Shown piece by piece: positions 16,879 to 21,383 of a DNA stretch of 21,383 bases. This DNA is from Collinsella sp. (GTDB lineage Bacteria; Actinomycetota; Coriobacteriia; Coriobacteriales; Coriobacteriaceae). The number at the start of each line of letters is the position of its first letter. Within the stretch, counting starts at the first letter, position 1. The notes beneath the pieces are model-generated. The model did no database searches, was not told the origin of the DNA, and was given only the letters and a program-made list of their open reading frames with translations. Position numbers and translations under genes: made by a program. The stretch is taken from positions 1-21,383 of the forward strand of contig DXZW01000004.1 in the NCBI GenBank assembly GCA_019419455.1, written 5' to 3'.

Positions 16879-17310
16879 TTACTGGATGCGAGTTCGGCAG
16901 TAGGGGCAGACCTTCCAGTGCGCATCGAGCGGGCGATGACAGCTGGGGCATACGTTGCGAACCTGGGTATCACACACCGGGCAGACGACGAAGTCCTTCT
17001 CGATGGGGGCGCCGCACTGCGGGCAGGTGCCGTACTGGGCAAGCTGGCGCTCGCGCAGGGCCATGTCCAGCTCCTGCTCCTCGCGGTCGGACGCGTAAGA
17101 GTGCGGACGCAGGACCAGGTAGGCAATGAGGCCTACAAACGGGATGAGGGCGATGATGCCCCATGCCACGTAGGCGCTGGCGCCGCGACGGCGAGCGTCG
17201 ATGAACACATAGACGACCGACAGCACATACAGGGCGATGATAAAGCCAACGAAGGCATAGACGACGCCCATAAGCTGCGGCGACATGAGCTCGGAGATGT
17301 ACTTGGACAT
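16879..17310 (-). CDS. Membrane protein with PLDc_N-like segment and double zinc ribbon
   Basis: A 143-residue protein of unknown role. Two membrane helices (about 12-37 and 46-67) enclose the ARRRGASAYVAWGIIALIPFVG-type loop seen in PLDc_N-like membrane domains. A charged linker is followed by four CPxC knuckles: Cys96/99, 110/113, 121/124 and 135/138. These would make two zinc ribbons on the cytoplasmic side. The start at 17310 (MSKYIS) has AAAGG 8 nt upstream; the longer in-frame start has no such support. It is a single gene next to thrS, without functional context. A scaffolding or sensing role would be speculation. Confidence 0.8.
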   Translation of the reverse strand: MSKYISELMSPQLMGVVYAFVGFIIALYVLSVVYVFIDARRRGASAYVAWGIIALIPFVGLIAYLVLRPHSYASDREEQELDMALRERQLAQYGTCPQCGAPIEKDFVVCPVCDTQVRNVCPSCHRPLDAHWKVCPYCRTRIQ

Positions 17311-17410
17311 TACGGGAACCTTTCGGGATATTAACAGTCCGGTCAAGTTTACCACGGGGTTTGTTTATATGGGACCACGGCTAGGCGCGGGGCTGGCGCG
17401 GACACAAACA

Positions 17411-17546
17411 TCTCAATCTGTAACAGGTGGGAGCGGAATCCGGGCCTAGATGTTACAGATTGAGACGAACGGAAGGGGCGCCAGACTAACGTCTCAATCT
17501 GTAACATCTAGAACCCAAATCATCAGTTAACTGTTACAGATCGAGA
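17411..17546. repeat. Four alternating copies of a 15-bp motif, with a 22-bp perfect inverted repeat
   Basis: TCTCAATCTGTAACA occurs at 17411-17425 (+), 17451-17465 (-), 17492-17506 (+) and, with one mismatch, 17532-17546 (-). The middle pair extends to perfect 22-bp arms (17446-17467 and 17490-17511) around a 22-nt spacer. GAGACGAACG follows both minus copies. Neither arm is followed by a U tract. The stretch 17356-17716 contains no convincing gene; besides this element it holds the palindrome at 17685. Confidence 0.85.
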
Positions 17547-17684
17547 CGAACGTTTGCCGTAGCTGTCGGCAGACGAGCTTGTCGACGTTGCTGGGTCTCC
17601 CCTCGTCTGCCGTTGGCGGGTGTTGCGGGGCTGTTCGCCGCATTGCCGCCGCGCTGGGGGTGTGTAGACCGTAGGATAGTCTTA

Positions 17685-17699
17685 TTGACAGCCTGTCAA
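17685..17699. promoter_or_regulatory. Palindromic operator candidate for the GlpA-like operon
   Basis: TTGACAGCCTGTCAA is a perfect 7-bp inverted repeat around one base, 17 bp before the GTG start. GACA/TGTC half-sites of this kind are bound by TetR- or GntR-type repressors. A weak TAGGAT (17672-17677) just upstream could be the -10, which would place the palindrome over the transcription start. No regulator gene is in the window. Confidence 0.5.
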
Positions 17700-17716
17700 C
17701 TCGTCTGGGAGGCACT

Positions 17717-19171
17717 GTGACAGAAACGTTTGATATCGCGATTGTCGGCGCGGGCATCACCGGATGCGCCATCGCGCGGCAGCTCGCGCGCTATGACCTG
17801 TCCATTTGCGTGGTCGAGGCGGCTAACGATATTGCGCTGGGCGCGTCGAAGGCCAACGGCGGCCTGGTACACGCTGGCTACGATCCGGTGCCGGGCACCG
17901 TAAAGGCGCAGGTCAACGCCCGTGGCTGCGAGTTGTACGGTACGTGGGCGCAGGAGCTGGACTTTCTGTTCCGCCGCACCGGGTCGATGGTGTTGGGCTT
18001 TAACGACGAAGACCGCGCACAGCTGGAGAAGCTGCGCAGCAACGGCCTGGCGAACGGCGTGCCCGAGCTGTCGATTATCGGCCCCGACCGCATCCACGAA
18101 CTTGAGCCGCGCGCCAGTGCCTCTGCAACGTGCGCGTTGTGGTGCCCCTCGACTGGGTTTGTCGACCCGTTTGAGGTTGCCATCGCCGCGCTGGAGAACG
18201 CCGTGGCCAACGGGGTGACGTTTATGCGCTCCGCACCCGTGGAGGCGATTGAAGTTGCGGGCTCGGGCGACGACGCGCGCTTTACGCTGGCGACGCCCGC
18301 TGGCAACGTGCGCTGCCGTTACCTGATCAACGCCGCGGGCAACGGCGCCGCCGACATCTCGCATATGGCGGGCGCCGAGGAGTTCCAGATGGTCTGGCGT
18401 CAGGGCAACATCGTGGTGCTGGACAAGGAGCCGCGCACGCTCATGCCGCTCTACCCCGTGCCGACGCCGGTGTCGAAGGGCGTTATCGTGACGGGCACCG
18501 TGCACGCCAACACCGTGATCACCGCGACGGCCGCCGTGCGCGAGCCGGGCGACACGCAGACCTATGCGAGCGATGTGAACGCGCTGCTGAGCGGCGCGCG
18601 CAAGCTGGTGCCCGATCTGGATACGCGCCGCGTGGTGCGCGCGTTTGCCGGCGGGCGTCCGGTCATTCAGGGAACGAACGACTTCTTTATTGGACAGTCG
18701 GCCGTGGTGCCGGGGCTTTTCCAGGCGGCGGGCATTCAGTCGCCGGGTGTGGCAAGCGCGCCGGCCATTGCCGAGCACATGGAGCTTGTGATGCGTGAGG
18801 CGGGCGTGAAACTGCACGAGCGGGCTGACTGGAACCCAATTCGCCGCGCGCCGGACGACTTTGACCGCGCGCCGCTTACGCGCAAGGAAGAACTCATTGA
18901 GTCCGATCCCGCGTGGGGGCAGATTGTCTGCCGCTGCGAGACTGTGCCCGAGGCCGAGATTGTGGCCGCGATTCGGCGCCGCCCGGGTGCAATTTCGGTC
19001 GAAGGTGTCAAGCGCCGCTGTCGTGCCGGCATGGGTCGGTGCCAAAGCGGCTTTTGCCAGAGCCGTGTGGTGGCGATTCTTGCCCGAGAGCTGGGCTGCG
19101 ACCCCAGCGAGGTGCTGTTGGAGGATACCGGATCTTGGCTGGTCGAGGGACCTTTGAAGGGAGTGCGCTAG
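17717..19171 (+). CDS. GlpA/LhgO-like FAD-dependent oxidoreductase with C-terminal BFD-type [2Fe-2S] domain
   Basis: A 484-residue flavoprotein. Residues 5-25 carry the FAD Rossmann motif IVGAGITGCAIARQL, followed by the DAO-fold segment GASKANGGLVHAGYDP. The fold closes near 350 with LFQAAGIQSPGVASAPAIAE. The C-terminal domain has Cys405 and Cys407 (CRC) and Cys442 and Cys447 (CQSGFC), with an extra Cys435; this is the BFD-like [2Fe-2S] pattern. The family includes anaerobic glycerol-3-phosphate dehydrogenase subunit A and 2-hydroxyglutarate oxidases. It starts with GTG, with GGGAGG 4 nt upstream. It is the first gene of three. Without glpK or a transporter nearby the substrate is not settled; glycerol-3-phosphate is the leading guess. 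Confidence 0.87.
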   Translation: MTETFDIAIVGAGITGCAIARQLARYDLSICVVEAANDIALGASKANGGLVHAGYDPVPGTVKAQVNARGCELYGTWAQELDFLFRRTGSMVLGFNDEDRAQLEKLRSNGLANGVPELSIIGPDRIHELEPRASASATCALWCPSTGFVDPFEVAIAALENAVANGVTFMRSAPVEAIEVAGSGDDARFTLATPAGNVRCRYLINAAGNGAADISHMAGAEEFQMVWRQGNIVVLDKEPRTLMPLYPVPTPVSKGVIVTGTVHANTVITATAAVREPGDTQTYASDVNALLSGARKLVPDLDTRRVVRAFAGGRPVIQGTNDFFIGQSAVVPGLFQAAGIQSPGVASAPAIAEHMELVMREAGVKLHERADWNPIRRAPDDFDRAPLTRKEELIESDPAWGQIVCRCETVPEAEIVAAIRRRPGAISVEGVKRRCRAGMGRCQSGFCQSRVVAILARELGCDPSEVLLEDTGSWLVEGPLKGVR

Positions 19172-19172
19172 G

Positions 19173-20519
19173 ATGGCGGAATTCAAATCGAGCGCGATTG
19201 ATTGCGGCGTCGTGGAAGCCGTACAAACGCAAGCCTTCGACGTGGTCGTTATCGGCGGCGGACCTGCCGGCATGGCGGCCGCGCTGGCCGCGCATAAGGC
19301 AGGCGCACGCGTGGCCATCGTGGAGCGCGAGCAGCATCTGGGCGGCATCCTGCGCCAGTGCATCCACCCCGGCTTTGGCCTGTCGCACTTTAAACAGGAG
19401 CTCACCGGTCCCGAGTACGCGCAGCGCTTTATCGACCAGGTGCACGCAACCGACACTGCGCTGTTCCTGAACAGCATGGTGATTGGGATTGATTCAGGCG
19501 AGCCTGCGGAAGACACCGCGGTCCACACCGTCACGCTCATGAGCCCCACCGGCATGCTGCAGCTCACCGAACGGGCGGTTGTCCTTGCCATGGGGTGCCG
19601 CGAGCGCACCCGCAGCGAGATCAAAATTCCCGGCAGCCGACCCGCCGGCGTGTTTACGGCCGGCTTGGCGCAGCGATACATCAATATCGAGAACCTCAAG
19701 CCCGGCTCGCGCGCCGTCATTTTGGGCTCGGGTGACATCGGGCTGATCATGGCGCGCCGCTGCACGCTCGAGGGGATTTCGGTCGAGGGCGTGTACGAGC
19801 TCATGCCGTACGCCAACGGCCTGCGCCGCAATGTGAAAAATTGTCTGGACGACTTTGGCATTCCGCTGCATCTGTCTACCACGGTCACGCGCGTGATCGG
19901 GCACGACCGCGTGGAAGCCGTCGAGGTGAGTCAGGTCGACGAACGCCTGGCGCCCATTCCGGGGACCGAGCGCATTGTTCCGTGTGACACGCTGCTGCTT
20001 TCGGTGGGCTTGATTCCCGAGAACGAGCTTTCAGTTGCCGCGGGCGTGGAGCTTGACCCGCGCACGCGCGGCGCCGTGGTGGACCAGAGCCTGCAGACGG
20101 GCATACCAGGCATCTTTGCTTGCGGCAACGTTCTGCACGTGCACGACCTGGCCGACAACGTGACGACTGAGTCCGAGCGCGCTGGCGCAGCTGCGGCCGC
20201 GTACACGCTGGGGACCGGCGCGGGCGCCGTTCCGGACTGCGAGCTCTCGGTCTCCCCTGCCGGCATCGCGGGCTACGCGCTGCCAGGACGCATTACGACT
20301 GTGGCACTCACCAAGCTGAACTTCCGCGTGCGCCGGCCCGTCGACGCCGCCCGCGTGCGCATTCTGGCAGGCGACGAGGAACTGTTTGCGGGCAAGGGAC
20401 GCGCGTTTAAACCGAGCGTCATGGAAAGCTTCCCGCTGCCGGCAAAGGTCATCAAACAAGCGCTCGACCTGGGTGCTAGCGAAATTGTCCTGTCCGTCGA
20501 TCCCGTCGAGGAGGCATAG
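19173..20519 (+). CDS. FAD-dependent NAD(P)-disulfide-type oxidoreductase, GlpB-like partner
   Basis: This 448-residue flavoprotein has VVVIGGGPAGMAAALAA near residue 25, the GILRQCIHPGFGLSHF segment, and VLAMGCRERTR. A second dinucleotide fold follows (AVILGSGDIGLIMARR, about 185), and GIFACGNVLHVHDLADNV closes the FAD domain. This arrangement is typical of the electron-transfer flavoprotein encoded beside GlpA-like dehydrogenases and before DUF1667 genes. Its ATG begins one base after the previous stop (TAGGATG), with AAGGGAG upstream, so it is co-translated. It probably passes electrons from the GlpA-like subunit to NAD(P) or a membrane acceptor; this is inferred. Confidence 0.87.
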   Translation: MAEFKSSAIDCGVVEAVQTQAFDVVVIGGGPAGMAAALAAHKAGARVAIVEREQHLGGILRQCIHPGFGLSHFKQELTGPEYAQRFIDQVHATDTALFLNSMVIGIDSGEPAEDTAVHTVTLMSPTGMLQLTERAVVLAMGCRERTRSEIKIPGSRPAGVFTAGLAQRYINIENLKPGSRAVILGSGDIGLIMARRCTLEGISVEGVYELMPYANGLRRNVKNCLDDFGIPLHLSTTVTRVIGHDRVEAVEVSQVDERLAPIPGTERIVPCDTLLLSVGLIPENELSVAAGVELDPRTRGAVVDQSLQTGIPGIFACGNVLHVHDLADNVTTESERAGAAAAAYTLGTGAGAVPDCELSVSPAGIAGYALPGRITTVALTKLNFRVRRPVDAARVRILAGDEELFAGKGRAFKPSVMESFPLPAKVIKQALDLGASEIVLSVDPVEEA

Positions 20520-20522
20520 ACT

Positions 20523-20921
20523 ATGAGCGATAACGCAATCGAAACGCTGCAGTTCAACTGCACGACCTGCCCATCCGAATGCCTCCTGACCGTAAAGGTG
20601 GAGCGCGACGCCAATGGCGCCGTGGTGGAAGTGCGCTCCGTAACCGGCAACAACTGCCCGCGCGGTGATAAATTCGCGCATCAGGAGCTCACCTGTCCCA
20701 TGCGCGTGCTCACCACCACCGTTGCCGTATCCGGCGGCGATGAGGCTCTGCTGCCCGTGCGCACCGCCGATGCCATCCCGCTGGCACTCCACGCCCAAGC
20801 CATGAACCTCATCCGTGGCCTAGTCGTCAACGCCCCCATCCGCATGGGCGACGTCGTGCTGGGGAACCTCCTCAACACCAAAATCGACCTAATCGCCAGT
20901 ATGGACATCGACCCAGCCTAA
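20523..20921 (+). CDS. DUF1667 family protein, Fe-S-type Cys cluster
   Basis: A 132-residue DUF1667 protein. The N-terminus has FNCTTCPSEC (Cys13, Cys16, Cys20) and NNCPRG (Cys45), with an additional TCPMRV (Cys58), a pattern that could bind an Fe-S cluster or metal. It starts 3 bp after the GlpB-like gene, completing the conserved order GlpA-like, FAD oxidoreductase, DUF1667. By position it resembles a GlpC substitute, but it is much shorter and has no visible membrane segment, so the electron acceptor is unclear. Confidence 0.88.
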   Translation: MSDNAIETLQFNCTTCPSECLLTVKVERDANGAVVEVRSVTGNNCPRGDKFAHQELTCPMRVLTTTVAVSGGDEALLPVRTADAIPLALHAQAMNLIRGLVVNAPIRMGDVVLGNLLNTKIDLIASMDIDPA

Positions 20922-20923
20922 GC

Positions 20924-20954
20924 AGCTCATTTAGGACGGGGCTCTTTTAGCTAC
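20924..20954 (+). terminator. Terminator-like repeat after the DUF1667 gene
   Basis: Starting 2 bp after the stop, AGCTC can pair with GGGCT (20938-20943 region), followed by CTTTT, making a short, weak intrinsic terminator. The same 31-bp unit recurs at 21251-21281 with 25 of 31 identities, and its TAGGACGGGG core again at 21314-21323. It is therefore a repeat family as well. Confidence 0.45.
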
Positions 20955-20981
20955 CCCGCCATCCACCCCGCCCCTCCTCAA

Positions 20982-21044
20982 TTGCGGTGAAATAGTTCCT
21001 GATTTCCGCCAAAACCCCGGCATCCAGGAACTATTCCACCGCAA
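20982..21044. repeat. 20-bp near-perfect inverted repeat
   Basis: Arms TTGCGGTGAAATAGTTCCTG (20982-21001) and 21025-21044 match at 19 of 20 positions when one is reverse-complemented; the spacer is 23 nt. There is no U tract. It sits in a gene-free stretch (20922-21383). Confidence 0.85.
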
Positions 21045-21088
21045 CTATCCTTGGAATCGGTATTTAGCCTGTGCCTACTTTAGTGCCA

Positions 21089-21248
21089 TTTCAAAACTAT
21101 GCCGGATTACGGGGCTGATTCGGTGACCCCCATCCATACCGGCAATTATCGATTTTTGATACGCTCTCTACCTGCGGTTTTAATTTCGCGATTTTTCCCA
21201 TGGTCATGTAATACAGGTCCAGCCCCGTAATCCGCCATACTTTTGAAA
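21089..21248. repeat. 29-bp inverted repeat with 102-nt spacer
   Basis: Arms 21089-21117 and 21220-21248 are reverse complements at 27 of 29 positions; both carry CGGATTACGGGGCTG or its complement. The spacer is AT-richer and holds no convincing gene. It could be a miniature inverted-repeat element or a long-range hairpin. Confidence 0.85.
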
Positions 21249-21250
21249 CA

Positions 21251-21281
21251 AGCCCATTTGGGACGGGCCTCTTATGACTAC
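21251..21281 (+). repeat. Second copy of the 31-bp terminator-like repeat
   Basis: It aligns to 20924-20954 without gaps (25/31) and lies 2 bp beyond the 29-bp inverted repeat. The two copies therefore flank both inverted repeats as direct repeats. Downstream, 21282-21383 is AT-rich, with only a third core (21314-21323) recognisable. Confidence 0.6.
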
Positions 21282-21383
21282 TTTTGTCCGAATGTTCGCC
21301 CAAATGATTTTTCTAGGACGGGGATTAATTAAGGCTCTGTTAGACCAGAATTGACATTCTGCCTCAATCATCTTTTTGAAATT

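Noticed and set aside
17411..17546. CRISPR-like array
   Set aside because: The copies alternate in orientation and spacers are uneven; there are no cas genes.
17696..19888. 730-codon open frame on the minus strand
   Set aside because: It runs antisense to the two flavoprotein genes, is low-complexity in Arg/His/Ala and has no family motif.
21097..21303. 68-codon minus-strand frame at the window end
   Set aside because: It is built from the 29-bp inverted repeat and its spacer, so the frame is more likely a product of the repeat than a gene.

Overview
The window looks like a gut Coriobacteriia (Collinsella-like) chromosome segment. This is an inference from the high-GC core genes, a RmlC-RmlD fusion, a LoaP-type NusG paralogue, and a three-gene GlpA/GlpB-like/DUF1667 flavoenzyme operon. 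No rRNA, tRNA, insertion sequence, phage or CRISPR array is visible.

Layout. (1) 2-2347, plus strand: the C-terminal part of a secreted transglutaminase-like protein ending in four tandem Ig-like repeats; its 5' end lies outside the window. (2) 14553 down to 2383, minus strand: a compact twelve-gene surface-polysaccharide operon. Its order is loaP-like antiterminator, priming sugar-phosphate transferase, rhamnosyltransferase-like GT2, rmlA, rmlB, rmlCD fusion, GT2, EpsG-like polymerase, Wzx-like flippase, polysaccharide pyruvyl transferase, GT2, SDR oxidoreductase. Most junctions are 0-40 bp or overlap. The rml block is very GC-rich, while the GT2/polymerase/flippase block is clearly AT-richer, so the operon is a mosaic. 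The product is probably a rhamnose-containing, possibly pyruvylated capsule or exopolysaccharide made by the Wzx/Wzy route. (3) 16643-14880, minus strand: thrS, without the N-terminal TGS domain, followed by two tandem terminators. (4) 17310-16879, minus strand: a small membrane protein with a double zinc ribbon. (5) 17717-20921, plus strand: the GlpA-like, GlpB-like and DUF1667 operon, with a palindromic operator candidate just upstream. (6) 17356-17716 and 20922-21383: intergenic stretches packed with long-armed inverted repeats.

The most interesting structure is the control region of the polysaccharide operon (about 14553-14810). A perfect 15-bp inverted repeat (14645-14659 and 14752-14766) encloses 92 bp. 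Inside is a consensus TATAAT that now points at the loaP-like gene. Two terminators insulate the segment from thrS. This is the architecture of an invertible, phase-variable capsule promoter, here placed upstream of a processive antiterminator. In the same leader, after the loaP-like gene, there is a hairpin with a GNRA tetraloop and a run of nine G. Loss of one G would join an upstream ATG in frame to the priming transferase. The locus may therefore have three control layers: promoter inversion, antitermination and tract slippage. No recombinase gene is present in the window, and none of these activities has been tested here.

Several starts were moved inward from the longest open frame because a ribosome binding site or gene-junction geometry supports the inner codon (SDR, rmlCD, GT2 at 8763, EpsG, loaP-like, thrS, zinc-ribbon protein).
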